A stretch of DNA of 64,000 bases from an uncultured Pelagibacteraceae bacterium (lineage in GTDB: Bacteria; Pseudomonadota; Alphaproteobacteria; Pelagibacterales; Pelagibacteraceae), in the NCBI GenBank assembly GCA_902629575.1, contig CACORJ010000003.1, forward strand, positions 1 through 64,000. Reading direction: 5' to 3'. Of the stretch, positions 17,355 to 26,529 are shown one piece after another (the first letter of the stretch is position 1; every line of letters begins with the position of its first letter). The translations under genes and the position numbers were made by a program. The notes under the pieces are model-generated. The model saw only the letters and a list, made by a program, of their open reading frames with translations. It ran no database searches and had not been told where the DNA came from.

Positions 17355-17915
17355 TTAGATTTTTTTTATATATTCTAGGTTTCTAGTATCTATAATAATG
17401 TTATCTCCTGTTTCAATAAATGGCGGAACCTGAATACTCAAGCCATTTTCTAAAATCGCCGGTTTGTAAGAAGATGAAACTGTTTGACCTTTTAATGCAG
17501 CATCTGTGCTATCAATTTTACATGTTACTTGATTTGGCAAATCTATAGATATAGGAGAATCATTATAGAAGCTTACAGTAACTCCAAGATTTTCCTTTAA
17601 AAACTTTCCTTTTTCTCCAACAGTAACTTTTTTTATTTCAATTTGCTCAAAAGTTTTTGGTTCTAAAAAAAAATAGTTTTGATCATCCTCATATAAATAA
17701 TTAAAATTAGTTTCTTCTAAAGAAGCTTTTTCAACTGTTTCACTAGATCTAAATCTTTCATTAAGCTTTGTGTTTTTGTTTATACTTTTCATTTCAATTT
17801 GAGCAAAAGCACCACCTTTTCCGGGTTTTACATGTTGAGTTTTGAGCACTTGCCATAAATCATCTTTATATTCCAATAACATTCCAACTCTAATTTCACC
17901 TGCGTTTATTTTCAT
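17355..17915 (-). CDS. efp: Elongation factor P
   Basis: A complete 186-residue EF-P: KINAGEIRVGMLLEYKDDLW at the start, the domain I loop KTQHVKPGKGGAFAQIEM with the modifiable Lys near position 33 (equivalent to E. coli K34), and the C-terminal OB-fold segment GDNIIIDTRNLEYIKKI. EF-P relieves ribosome stalling at polyproline stretches. The lysylation enzymes were not seen in this window. The start codon overlaps the stop of thiE by four bases. Confidence 0.96.
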   Translation of the reverse strand: MKINAGEIRVGMLLEYKDDLWQVLKTQHVKPGKGGAFAQIEMKSINKNTKLNERFRSSETVEKASLEETNFNYLYEDDQNYFFLEPKTFEQIEIKKVTVGEKGKFLKENLGVTVSFYNDSPISIDLPNQVTCKIDSTDAALKGQTVSSSYKPAILENGLSIQVPPFIETGDNIIIDTRNLEYIKKI

Positions 17916-18526
17916 ATTAATTTTTTAATTGCATCTTTCGGCTTTAATTTTTTATTTTTCCAAATGTAGCCTGAGATAGCTAAAAAGTTTGCTTTATTCA
18001 ACAAAAGATTTTTATAGTTTTTTAAGTTCACACCACCAATTGCTACAATTGGTATATTTGTTATCTTTCTGGCTTTTTTAATTAAATCTAATGATGCTCT
18101 AAACTTAACTTTTTTAGTTTTTGAAGTATTGAAGGCCCCAAAAGCAATATAATCTGCTTTATTTTTTAAAGCAACTTTAGCTAATTTAATCGAATTATGA
18201 CAGGTAATCCCAATTATTTTATCACCAATCAATTTTCTGGCCTTGAGGATATTCAGATCCTTTTGACCTAAATGACAACCATCTGAGTTTAATTTTTTAG
18301 CAAGATAGACATCATCGTTAACTAAGAATTTTACATTGAATCTTTTACAAATTTTTTTTATTTTTTTTCCAATGATTAATTTTTTATCAAAACTTTCTCT
18401 TTTTAATCTTAGCTGAAAAAAACTAACTTTTTTTTGTTTAAAAATAGAAATTAAATCACTATAAAAAAATCTATCAATTTTTGTCGGTGAGATTAGGTAA
18501 ATGAATCTTTTTTTATCCAATTTCAA
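17912..18526 (-). CDS. thiE: Thiamine phosphate synthase-like protein
   Basis: A 204-residue TIM barrel of the ThiE/TenI family. Characteristic elements are FFQLRLKRESFDKK near residue 35, the pyrophosphate/substrate segment SDGCHLGQKDLNILKARKL near 92, GITCHNSIKLAKVALKNKAD, the phosphate-binding FGAFNTSKTKK near 130, and IPIVAIGGVNLKN near 158. ThiE joins HMP-PP and thiazole phosphate to thiamine phosphate. SAR11 cells are known to need external HMP-type precursor, and thiD in this window (37258-38070) fits such salvage. TenI-like regulator or another barrel function cannot be fully excluded because the gene lies in a glycolytic cluster, overlapping the aldolase gene by 14 bases. Confidence 0.75.
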   Translation of the reverse strand: MKLDKKRFIYLISPTKIDRFFYSDLISIFKQKKVSFFQLRLKRESFDKKLIIGKKIKKICKRFNVKFLVNDDVYLAKKLNSDGCHLGQKDLNILKARKLIGDKIIGITCHNSIKLAKVALKNKADYIAFGAFNTSKTKKVKFRASLDLIKKARKITNIPIVAIGGVNLKNYKNLLLNKANFLAISGYIWKNKKLKPKDAIKKLI

Positions 18527-19523
18527 GTTCTTTAGACCATTTTGCTTGAGCAGCGAGTGTATTCATTTTTGCCCGATGGTTGAAAACTTTTTGCGTACCC
18601 TCAATATCTTTAATGTCTTTAGACCAAAATTTTAAGGCACTTTGCTGAAGGGCTCGTCCATACGAATAACTCATTATAAAGTCAGTATTATTATACTTAT
18701 TGATAAGATTTAAATTTTCTGTCGCTTCAATTTCAGATTGACCTCCAGATAAAAAAGCGATACCTGGAACTTCTGAAGGTACTGAGCTTTTTAAACATTT
18801 CAAAGTTAATTTTGCAACTTCCTCATTAGAAATTTTATCTTTGTGTTTATTTCCTGCTAAGATCATATTAGGTTTTAGAATAATCCCTTTTAAGTCTACT
18901 TTATGTAAAATAAGTTCATCAAAACATTTTTGAATTACTTCAGATGTCTTTTCATAACATTCACTTGCAGAGTGATCACCTTCCATTAGGACCTCTGGCT
19001 CAACTATTGGGACCATATTACATTCTTGAACTAATGACGAGTATCTTGCTAAAGCATGAGCATTAGCATGAATTGAAATTTTGCTAGGGCAAGTTTTAGA
19101 TATATTATAAACTCCTCTCCATTTTGTAAATTTAGCTCCAAGTTTATAATATTCTTTAAGTCTCTCTCTGAGTCCATCCAAACCTTCAGTGATCTTTTCA
19201 TTATCTGATCCAGCTAGAGCTTTTGCACCTGTATCAACTTTTATGCCTGGCAAACTGCCCATATTTGAGATCAATTCTGGGACCATACTTTTTTTTGAAG
19301 TTTCTTGTTTTATTGTTTCATCGTATAAAATCACTCCTCCAATACAATTAGTCATACCCGATGCACTAAATAACGTTTCTCTAAATAATAGTCTATTTTC
19401 TTTTGTTGATGGAACTTTGACTGTTTCTAATCTTTTAGTCATCGTTCCTGTACTTTCATCTGCAGCCAGAATTCCTTTTCCATTCTCAAGAATTTTTAAC
19501 ACTATATTATTAAGTTCTGACAT
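18513..19523 (-). CDS. Fructose-bisphosphate aldolase, class I
   Basis: A 336-residue metal-independent aldolase of the animal/plant-like class I family. GKGILAADESTGTMTKRLE near residue 14, FTKWRGVYNI near 137, the Schiff-base segment GIILKPNMILAG near 210 and the phosphate-binding PGIAFLSGGQSEIEATENLN near 251 are all present. It interconverts fructose-1,6-bisphosphate with triose phosphates. It sits directly after pgk with one base between, in the order tkt-gap-pgk-fba. The class I rather than the iron/zinc class II enzyme would spare metals, which is an inference. Confidence 0.95.
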   Translation of the reverse strand: MSELNNIVLKILENGKGILAADESTGTMTKRLETVKVPSTKENRLLFRETLFSASGMTNCIGGVILYDETIKQETSKKSMVPELISNMGSLPGIKVDTGAKALAGSDNEKITEGLDGLRERLKEYYKLGAKFTKWRGVYNISKTCPSKISIHANAHALARYSSLVQECNMVPIVEPEVLMEGDHSASECYEKTSEVIQKCFDELILHKVDLKGIILKPNMILAGNKHKDKISNEEVAKLTLKCLKSSVPSEVPGIAFLSGGQSEIEATENLNLINKYNNTDFIMSYSYGRALQQSALKFWSKDIKDIEGTQKVFNHRAKMNTLAAQAKWSKELEIG

Positions 19524-19524
19524 A

Positions 19525-20694
19525 TTAAAATAAAGCTTTTATACCAGGTAGTTCTTTTCCTTCAAGATATTCTAAAAATGCTCCACCAGCAGTTGAAACA
19601 AAATTAAAATTTTTAGTATCATTAGTTTGATTTATAACAGCGATCGTATCTCCACCTCCCACAACTGAGTAAATTGATTTATTCCTTACAATCATCTTTG
19701 CAATTTCGTGACTTCCGATAGCAAAATTTGAGTTCTCAAAATATCCAGCTGGTCCATTCCACAAAATTGTCTTACTTACTTCTATAATTTTCTTGATCGT
19801 ATCGATTGTTTTAGGTCCAATATCTAAGATTAAATCATCATCTTTTATATCATTCAGCTCTTTGATGTTAGATTTATCAAAAAAACTCTTCCCAACCAAA
19901 ACATCCTGAGGAAAAGTAATTTTACAAGAATATTTTTTTGAAGTGTCAAAAATTTCTTTTATAATTTCACTACAATTTTGTTCTTTAATTGATTTACCTA
20001 TTTGATTACCATGGAATTCAATTAAATTATTCGCCATAGCCCCAACAATGATAATATTATCAAATTTAGGTAATAGATTTTTTATTATACCAATCTTTGT
20101 GGAAATTTTAGATCCCCCAATTATACAAGTTATTGGTCTTTTAATTTCAGTTGTTACTTTTTTCAGTGCACTTATTTCAGTTTCTAATTGTAATCCTGCG
20201 AAGGATGGTAAAAATTCTGTTATTTTATTTACAGATGCATGAGATCTGTGAGAGCAAGAAAACGCATCATTTACATACAAATCAGCTAAACCAGCCAGAT
20301 GTTTTGCGAAAGAAGCATCATTTTTTTCTTCCTCTTTATAAAATCTAATGTTTTCTAAAGAAATTATTTGATCATTGGGCTCCTTAAACAAATCTTCTTT
20401 TTTTATTTTAAAAACATCTCGACTAATTAAAGGTATTTTTCTATTAATTTTTTTTTCTAAATTTTCACAAATTGGTTTTAAGGAGAGATTATTATCAATT
20501 TTTCCATTTGGTCGTCCAACATGAGATAGTATTATTATCTTAGAATCTCTCTTGATTAAAAAATTGATTATAGGCAATATTTTGTCAATTCTTGTCTCAT
20601 CAGTAATTATTCCATTCTTTAATGGAACGTTTAAATCTAATCTTAATAGAATTTTTTTTTGGCTAAAATTGACGTAATCTTTTATATTATTCAT
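19525..20694 (-). CDS. pgk: Phosphoglycerate kinase
   Basis: A full-length 389-residue enzyme transferring phosphate between 1,3-bisphosphoglycerate and ADP. LLRLDLNVPLKNG near residue 16, SHVGRPNGKID near 57, the N-domain substrate motif NDAFSCSHRSHASV near 153, and the nucleotide-binding VVGGGDTIAVI near 348 are present. The start overlaps the gap stop by one base, so coupling is likely. Confidence 0.97.
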   Translation of the reverse strand: MNNIKDYVNFSQKKILLRLDLNVPLKNGIITDETRIDKILPIINFLIKRDSKIIILSHVGRPNGKIDNNLSLKPICENLEKKINRKIPLISRDVFKIKKEDLFKEPNDQIISLENIRFYKEEEKNDASFAKHLAGLADLYVNDAFSCSHRSHASVNKITEFLPSFAGLQLETEISALKKVTTEIKRPITCIIGGSKISTKIGIIKNLLPKFDNIIIVGAMANNLIEFHGNQIGKSIKEQNCSEIIKEIFDTSKKYSCKITFPQDVLVGKSFFDKSNIKELNDIKDDDLILDIGPKTIDTIKKIIEVSKTILWNGPAGYFENSNFAIGSHEIAKMIVRNKSIYSVVGGGDTIAVINQTNDTKNFNFVSTAGGAFLEYLEGKELPGIKALF

Positions 20695-21695
20695 TAAGAA
20701 ATTTTGTGAAGATATTCTGCTAAATCACACATTCTATTAGAAAATCCCCATTCATTGTCATACCACGCTGAAATTTTACCCATATTTTTTCCTACTACAC
20801 TTGTTAAACTTGCATCTACGATGGATGATGAAGAGTTATGATTAAAGTCAATAGATACTAGCTTTTCTTTTGTGATTTCAAGAACCTTATTTTTTTTGCT
20901 AAAGTTATGAAATGATAAATTAATTTCTTCTACACTTAAATTTTTTTTGGTACAAAAAACAAGTTCTATCAAAGAAACATTTGGGGTTGGCACTCTCATA
21001 GCTATACCCTCTAATTTACCTTTAAGTGAGGGAATAATTTCGCCGATTGCTTTTGATGCACCAGTTGATGTTGGTACTATAGATTGACTTGCAGACCTAG
21101 CTCGTCTTGGGTCTTTATGAGAATTATCCAGAATTCTTTGATCACTAGTAAACGCATGGATTGTTGTCATAAAACCTTTTTCAATTTCGAAATTTTCATT
21201 TAACACATGTGCTATAGGTGCTAGACAATTAGTTGTGCATGATGCAGCTGAAATGATTTGATCATCATTCTTTAAATCAGATTCATTAACTCCATATACA
21301 ATTGTTTTGTCAGCATTTACACAGGGAGCTGAAACAATTACTTTTTTTGCACCATTCTCCAAATGAGTTTTTAATTTATCTTTAGTATTAAATTTTCCTG
21401 TGCATTCAAAAACATAGTCTACATCAAATTTTTTCCAATCGATATTATCTAAATTTGTTTCTTGACTAAAGGTAATCTTATTTTCATTGATGATAATATG
21501 CTTGTCATCAAAACTTATATTCGCATTAAATTTACCATGAATTGAATCGTATTTTAAAAGAGCTGAACAAGTTTCAGAATTCGCTCTATTATTGATATGT
21601 TTTATTTCTATATTTTTATAATTATTTTCAAAAATAGACCGAACAATCATTCTACCTATTCTACCCATTCCATTAATACCAATTTTTATCTTCAT
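20694..21695 (-). CDS. gap: Glyceraldehyde-3-phosphate dehydrogenase
   Basis: A 333-residue NAD(P)-dependent enzyme. The Rossmann start is IGINGMGRIGRMIVRSIFEN; the catalytic Cys is in ISAASCTTNCLAPIAHVL near residue 153, and the phosphate-site ARSASQSIVPTSTGASKAIG lies near 195. NEWGFSNRMCDLAEY at the end is the standard C-terminus. The gene overlaps the tkt stop by four bases. Its direction in vivo (glycolytic or gluconeogenic) is not visible in sequence. Confidence 0.97.
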   Translation of the reverse strand: MKIKIGINGMGRIGRMIVRSIFENNYKNIEIKHINNRANSETCSALLKYDSIHGKFNANISFDDKHIIINENKITFSQETNLDNIDWKKFDVDYVFECTGKFNTKDKLKTHLENGAKKVIVSAPCVNADKTIVYGVNESDLKNDDQIISAASCTTNCLAPIAHVLNENFEIEKGFMTTIHAFTSDQRILDNSHKDPRRARSASQSIVPTSTGASKAIGEIIPSLKGKLEGIAMRVPTPNVSLIELVFCTKKNLSVEEINLSFHNFSKKNKVLEITKEKLVSIDFNHNSSSSIVDASLTSVVGKNMGKISAWYDNEWGFSNRMCDLAEYLHKIS

Positions 21696-23635
21696 AGTTT
21701 TTTTTTAATTTTTTCTATTATATTTTCAGAATTTAATCCAAAGTGATTATATATATCTTTATACGGAGCACTCTTTCCAAATTTATCAATTCCAAAATTT
21801 AATCCATTATCTCCTGTATATCTTTTCCAAAAACCTGTTTCAGAGGCCTCTATAGACACAACCAGATCTGTTTCTCTTAATATTTTACTCTTATAATTTT
21901 CGCTTTGTTGATCGAATAATTCATGACAAGGCATTGAGACTATTTTTGAATAGATTCCTTCTGTGGCTAATTTATGTCCTATTTCATTTGCAAGACTAGT
22001 TTCAGACCCAGTTGCCAAAATTGTTATACTTATATTTTCTCCTGTTCTTAAAACTTCATATGCACCTAAAGAAGACTTATTTTTAGAAGACCTTTCTAAT
22101 CTTACAGGATTAATTCCTTGTCTAGTTAAAGCAATCACACTTGGTGTATTTTGACTTTGAAGCGCTAATTGCCAACATTCGAAAGTTTCTATTACATCCG
22201 AAGGTCTAAAAACATTTAAATTTGGGATAGATCTTAAACTAGTTAATTGCTCGATAGGTTGATGAGTTGGTCCATCTTCTCCCAAACCAATAGAGTCATG
22301 TGTAAACACATATATAACTCTTTGCTTCATCATTGCTGCCAATCTTATTGATGGTTTGCAATAATCACTGAATATTAAAAACGTACCACCATAAGGAATC
22401 AAATTGCTGTGTAATGCCAATCCATTCATTATTCCACACATTGCATGTTCTCTAACTCCATAATGAATATAATTGCCAGAATAATTTCCAGGTTTGATTA
22501 TCTTATGATCTTTTGTTTTTGTATTATTAGATCCAGCCAAATCAGCCGAACCACCAATTAAATTAGGCATTTTAGAAACTATATTTAAAAACATTTCAGA
22601 TGATTTTCTTGTAGCAATTGACTTTGGTTCTTTTAAATAATCGTTTTTTGATTTTTCAATTAAATCTTTATATGAATTTAAATTTTCAAACTTAGAAAAA
22701 ATTTCTTTATATTTATCCTCATGCTTTTTCGCTTTAAGATAAGCATTCTGTCCAATTTTTCTCCATTCGCTTAATAAGTCATTTGGTATATTGAAAGCTT
22801 TATGATTCCACCTAAGCTTCTTCCTCACTAACTTAATTTCATCCTCGCCCAATGGACTACCATGTGATGATGCTTTGCCTCCTTTATTTGGTGATCCAAA
22901 ACCGATTGTTGTTTTACAAGAGATTGCCAAAGGTTTTTTTGATACTTGAGCTTTTTTTAAAGCTTTAAATATTTCTTTAGGATTATGACCATTTATTTTA
23001 ATAAAATCCCATCCATAACTTTTAAATCTTCGGTCATGATTGTCAGAAACGGCTAAGCTAGTGGGACCGTCTATAGATATAGAGTTGTCATCAAATAATA
23101 AAATAAGATTTTTTAATTTTAAGTGACCAGCTAAACTTAAAGCTTCATGGCTTATGCCCTCCATAAGACATCCATCCCCTGCTAAAACATAAGTTTTATG
23201 ATTAATAATTTTATGTCCTAATCTTTTTTTTAGAATTTCTTCTGCTAAAGCGAAGCCAACAGCATTTGATATCCCTTGTCCTAAAGGACCTGTTGTAGTT
23301 TCTATTCCGGTGTTAGGATGATACTCAGGGTGTCCAGCACAAATACAATCTAATTGTCTAAATTTTTTAATATCCTCTAAAGAAATACTTTTATATCCTG
23401 TTAAATAAAGCAAAGAATAAAGTAGCATTGATCCATGACCTGCAGAAAGTATAAATCTATCTCTGTTTATCCAATCTGGATTTTTGGGATTAAAATTTAA
23501 GAAATCTTTAAATAAAACTGTTACTACGTCTGCCATCCCCATCGGCATTCCTGGGTGCCCAGAATTAGCTTTCTGAACAGCATCGATAGACAAAAATCTA
23601 ATACAATTGGCCAAATCTTTGTATTGTTTTTTCAA
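21692..23635 (-). CDS. tkt: Transketolase
   Basis: A 647-residue thiamine-diphosphate enzyme of the pentose phosphate pathway. The first domain has GHPGMPMGMADVVTVL near residue 26 and the cofactor-binding VLAGDGCLMEGISHEALSLA near 152. The pyrimidine domain has FTHDSIGLGEDGPTHQPIEQ near 447, and the C-terminal domain ends in a typical DKFGKSAPYKDIYNHFGL. Its length is usual for bacterial Tkt. It is the first gene of the minus-strand tkt-gap-pgk-fba-thiE-efp-suhB run and is divergent from the coiled-coil/zapA operon. Confidence 0.97.
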   Translation of the reverse strand: MKKQYKDLANCIRFLSIDAVQKANSGHPGMPMGMADVVTVLFKDFLNFNPKNPDWINRDRFILSAGHGSMLLYSLLYLTGYKSISLEDIKKFRQLDCICAGHPEYHPNTGIETTTGPLGQGISNAVGFALAEEILKKRLGHKIINHKTYVLAGDGCLMEGISHEALSLAGHLKLKNLILLFDDNSISIDGPTSLAVSDNHDRRFKSYGWDFIKINGHNPKEIFKALKKAQVSKKPLAISCKTTIGFGSPNKGGKASSHGSPLGEDEIKLVRKKLRWNHKAFNIPNDLLSEWRKIGQNAYLKAKKHEDKYKEIFSKFENLNSYKDLIEKSKNDYLKEPKSIATRKSSEMFLNIVSKMPNLIGGSADLAGSNNTKTKDHKIIKPGNYSGNYIHYGVREHAMCGIMNGLALHSNLIPYGGTFLIFSDYCKPSIRLAAMMKQRVIYVFTHDSIGLGEDGPTHQPIEQLTSLRSIPNLNVFRPSDVIETFECWQLALQSQNTPSVIALTRQGINPVRLERSSKNKSSLGAYEVLRTGENISITILATGSETSLANEIGHKLATEGIYSKIVSMPCHELFDQQSENYKSKILRETDLVVSIEASETGFWKRYTGDNGLNFGIDKFGKSAPYKDIYNHFGLNSENIIEKIKKKL

Positions 23636-23688
23636 AATTATCCTGTGTAGACTTAGAAGAATCTATTTAATATTATAAATATATATAT

Positions 23689-24012
23689 ATGAATTCTCTA
23701 ATCGAAAAAGAAAAAAAGTTAAGTTTAGCTCTAGTAAAATTAAAAAGTCTTAACTTAAAAAATCCAGAATTACAAAGTGGTATTAAAGACTTAAATCAAA
23801 AGAAAAATCAATTAGAAATTGAAAAGAAAGTACTTGAGGATAAATACAGATTTTTAAAAGAAGATTATGATATTTTGTCAAAAAAATTACAAGAAATGAG
23901 AGAAAAAGAAAAAATTGATCAAAAAAAACAAATTGAGTTTTCAGAAAAAATAGATGAATTAAATCAAGAAACAGATACTCTGTTGGATGAAATAGACAAA
24001 TGGCAAATGTAA
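23689..24012 (+). CDS. Small coiled-coil protein upstream of zapA
   Basis: A 107-residue, nearly all-helical, highly charged protein with heptad-like spacing across most of its length (EKEKKLSLALVKLKSLNL, then LEIEKKVLEDKYRFLKEDY). It has no Cys, signal peptide or membrane helix. It resembles the alphaproteobacterial DUF4164-type proteins found between tkt and zapA. Its last 13 bases overlap zapA, suggesting translational coupling and a possible link to cell division. No function is established from sequence. Confidence 0.65.
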   Translation: MNSLIEKEKKLSLALVKLKSLNLKNPELQSGIKDLNQKKNQLEIEKKVLEDKYRFLKEDYDILSKKLQEMREKEKIDQKKQIEFSEKIDELNQETDTLLDEIDKWQM

Positions 24013-24443
24013 GTATTAAATTTAATGGAAAAGAATTCTTATTATCTTGTGATGATGGACAAGAGGAACATTTAGAGGAACTTTTAATACAGTTAAATCA
24101 AAAATTTAATGATTTAAAAAATAATCTCGGCAACTTAGGAGAAAATAAGTTGCTATTAATTACAGCTGTAAAAATAATGGATGAATATCATGAAACAAAA
24201 AAGAAAGTTGAACAAAAAAAAAAAGAATTAAAAATTCTGTCAGATAAATTTAGAGAGCTTAAAAGCCTGGTATATGATTACAAAGATAAAAAAGAGGAAG
24301 AAATTCAAGATTTAAATGAAAGACATAATAATTTGAAATTAGAAATTGAAAATAATCAAAAAAATTACGAAAATTTGATTGAAAAAACTACAAATGAAAT
24401 TTCAAACTTTCTTGATAAAGCAAATCTAGAAAAATTATCTTAA
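24000..24443 (+). CDS. zapA: Cell division protein ZapA
   Basis: A 147-residue protein. Its first 75 residues fit the ZapA globular domain (MANVSIKFNGKEFLLSCDDG, then EEHLEELLIQLNQKF and LLLITAVKIMDEYHE). The rest is a long coiled coil, longer than in the roughly 110-residue E. coli protein. ZapA bundles FtsZ filaments at the division site. The gene overlaps the preceding coiled-coil gene by 13 bases and precedes fthC by eight bases. Confidence 0.85.
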   Translation: MANVSIKFNGKEFLLSCDDGQEEHLEELLIQLNQKFNDLKNNLGNLGENKLLLITAVKIMDEYHETKKKVEQKKKELKILSDKFRELKSLVYDYKDKKEEEIQDLNERHNNLKLEIENNQKNYENLIEKTTNEISNFLDKANLEKLS

Positions 24444-24451
24444 ATATTTTA

Positions 24452-24994
24452 GTGAAAAAAACAGATATAAGAAAAAAACTACTCATTATAAGAAAAAGAA
24501 AATATGATGAGAGTCTAAAGGTAAATCCAAGTAAATTCTTGAAATTTTTAAGAGAAAAAAATTTAAAATCAAAAGATATTGGTGGATATTACCCATTTAA
24601 TTCTGAATTTAATATTTTAAATATTTTATCTGTACTGGAAAAAAAAAAATATCGAATTTCACTACCTATAATAAGTAGAAATAAAAAAATGGATTTTTTT
24701 CGTTGGACAATTTTTGATCCATTAAAGATAAATAAATATGGTATTCCTGAACCAATTTCAAAAAAAAAGATTTATCCTAAAATTTTATTAATTCCTTTAG
24801 TAGGCTTCGACAATCAATTGAATAGGCTTGGATATGGGGGAGGCTTTTATGATCGTTATATTTCGAAGTATTCTGATAAATATAAGATTACTAAAATTGG
24901 ATTTGGATTTTCTTTCCAAAAAATTAAAAATTTGCCTGTAAATAAATTTGACAAAAAACTAGATTATATATTAACAGAAAAAAACTTTTTTTAA
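24452..24994 (+). CDS. fthC: 5-formyltetrahydrofolate cyclo-ligase
   Basis: A 180-residue enzyme converting 5-formyl-THF to 5,10-methenyl-THF with ATP. The N-terminal basic helix KKTDIRKKLLIIRKRK, the substrate-site IGGYYPFNSEFNI near residue 42, and the conserved ATP-site LLIPLVGFDNQLNRLGYGGG followed by FYDRY near residues 112-136 identify the family. The start is GTG, chosen because the conserved N-terminal helix begins there. The space from zapA is only eight bases, leaving no room for the 6S RNA gene often found here in other Proteobacteria. Confidence 0.92.
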   Translation: MKKTDIRKKLLIIRKRKYDESLKVNPSKFLKFLREKNLKSKDIGGYYPFNSEFNILNILSVLEKKKYRISLPIISRNKKMDFFRWTIFDPLKINKYGIPEPISKKKIYPKILLIPLVGFDNQLNRLGYGGGFYDRYISKYSDKYKITKIGFGFSFQKIKNLPVNKFDKKLDYILTEKNFF

Positions 24995-25800
24995 TGAGAA
25001 TATTGTTTTTAGGAGATGTAGTTGGAATTTCAGGATGTTTAAAAATTAAGAATAATTTACAATCAATAATTAAACGAGAAAATATTAACTTTGTTATAGT
25101 TAATGGAGAAAATTCCGCAGAGCCAGGAGTGGGATTAACTGAAAATATTTGTAATGATTTTTTTAGCTGTGGCGTGAATGTAATTACCTCTGGAAATCAC
25201 GTTTGGGATCAAAAAGAAATAATGACTTATATAGAAAAAGAAAACAGACTTTTGAGACCTTACAATCTTTTAAAAAATTCACCAGGAAAAGGATTTAAAG
25301 TATACAAAACAATAAATGATATGAAAATTGGAGTTTTAAATTTAATGGGCAATGTTTTTATGAAAAAATGTGAAGATGTTTTTGAAGTAGCTCATAAATT
25401 TTTAAATGAACATAATCTAAAAAAAGATTATGATTTTTTAATTGTAGATTTTCATGGTGAAATTACTAGTGAAAAAAATGCAATAGGTCATTTTTTTGAT
25501 GGAAAAGCAACATTAGTAATTGGTACTCATACCCATATTCCAACTAATGATGCTCGTGTTCTCAAAAATGGTACAGCGTACCAAACAGATGCTGGTATGT
25601 GCGGTGATTATGACTCTGTTATTGGAATGAACAAACAAAATTCAATAAATAGATTTTTGAAAAAAGATTCAGTCAAACATTTTCCAGCAAAAGGAGACGC
25701 TACATTAAGTGGGGTAATAGTTGAATGTAATTTAAATACTGGGCTAGCTAATCAAGTAGAAAGTTATATTTATGGGGGCGTATTAAATAATACAATTTGA
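24994..25800 (+). CDS. YmdB/TIGR00282-family metallophosphoesterase
   Basis: A 268-residue metallophosphoesterase. Metal ligands appear in RILFLGDVVGISG (residues 2-14), VIVNGENSAEPGVGLT near 34, SGNHVWDQKE near 67, and the histidines in VDFHGEITSE and VIGTHTHIPTNDARVL near residues 150 and 175. The C-terminal QTDAGMCGDYDSVIGM is specific to the YmdB group, which hydrolyses 2',3'-cyclic nucleotides in tested members. The physiological substrate here is unknown. The start overlaps the fthC stop by one base. Confidence 0.9.
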   Translation: MRILFLGDVVGISGCLKIKNNLQSIIKRENINFVIVNGENSAEPGVGLTENICNDFFSCGVNVITSGNHVWDQKEIMTYIEKENRLLRPYNLLKNSPGKGFKVYKTINDMKIGVLNLMGNVFMKKCEDVFEVAHKFLNEHNLKKDYDFLIVDFHGEITSEKNAIGHFFDGKATLVIGTHTHIPTNDARVLKNGTAYQTDAGMCGDYDSVIGMNKQNSINRFLKKDSVKHFPAKGDATLSGVIVECNLNTGLANQVESYIYGGVLNNTI

Positions 25801-25803
25801 ACT

Positions 25804-26529
25804 ATGGCAGGACATTCTCATTGGGCAGGTATCAAACATAAAAAAGGAAAGGCTGACAAAAAAAGATCTAAATTATTTTCTAAACTTTCAAAAGAAATAA
25901 CAGTTTCTGCAAAATTAGGTGATAAAGATCCTGCTATGAATCCGAGATTGAGATCTGCAATACAATCTGCTAGAGCCTCAAACATGCCTAAAGAAAACAT
26001 TGAGAGAGCTATAAAGAAATCTTCAACAAATATGAGTTCAAATTTTGAAAATTTAAGGTATGAAGGTTTTGGTCCCGAGAAAGTAGCAGTTATTATTGAA
26101 ACTTTGACAGATAATAAAAATAGAACAGCATCAAACATAAGAACTATATTTCAAAAAGCAGGAGGTAGTTTAGGTACTCAAGGTTCGGCATCACATAATT
26201 TTAATCAATTAGGGGTAATTAAAATTCAAAAAAATGAAATAACTGAAGAAGATATATTTGAATTAGCGATAGAATCTGGTGCAGATGAGTGTCTGGTAAG
26301 AAATGAACTTTATGAAATTCAATGCTCCGCTGATGAAATATACAATGTTAAAAAAAAATTAGAGAAAAAAATTGTCAATTTTATTTCTACAAATATCGAG
26401 TGGGTGCCCCTAAACAAGGTTAAGATAGATAAAGAGCATGAGGAAAATTTGATAGAGTTTTTTGAAACTTTAGAGGATGATGACGATGTTCAAAATATAT
26501 TTACAAATTTAGAAATAAAATTTAACTAA
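25804..26529 (+). CDS. yebC: YebC/PmpR-family translation or transcription regulator
   Basis: A complete 241-residue YebC/PmpR protein: MAGHSHWAGIKHKKGKADKK at the start, then RLRSAIQSARASNMPKENIE near residue 48, YEGFGPEKVAVIIETLTDNK near 80, and AGGSLGTQGSASHNF near 113. Family members were described as transcription regulators and, more recently, as ribosome-associated factors that relieve stalling. In many alphaproteobacteria yebC precedes ruvC-ruvA-ruvB; here only a RuvC-like gene follows, overlapping by one base. Confidence 0.95.
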   Translation: MAGHSHWAGIKHKKGKADKKRSKLFSKLSKEITVSAKLGDKDPAMNPRLRSAIQSARASNMPKENIERAIKKSSTNMSSNFENLRYEGFGPEKVAVIIETLTDNKNRTASNIRTIFQKAGGSLGTQGSASHNFNQLGVIKIQKNEITEEDIFELAIESGADECLVRNELYEIQCSADEIYNVKKKLEKKIVNFISTNIEWVPLNKVKIDKEHEENLIEFFETLEDDDDVQNIFTNLEIKFN

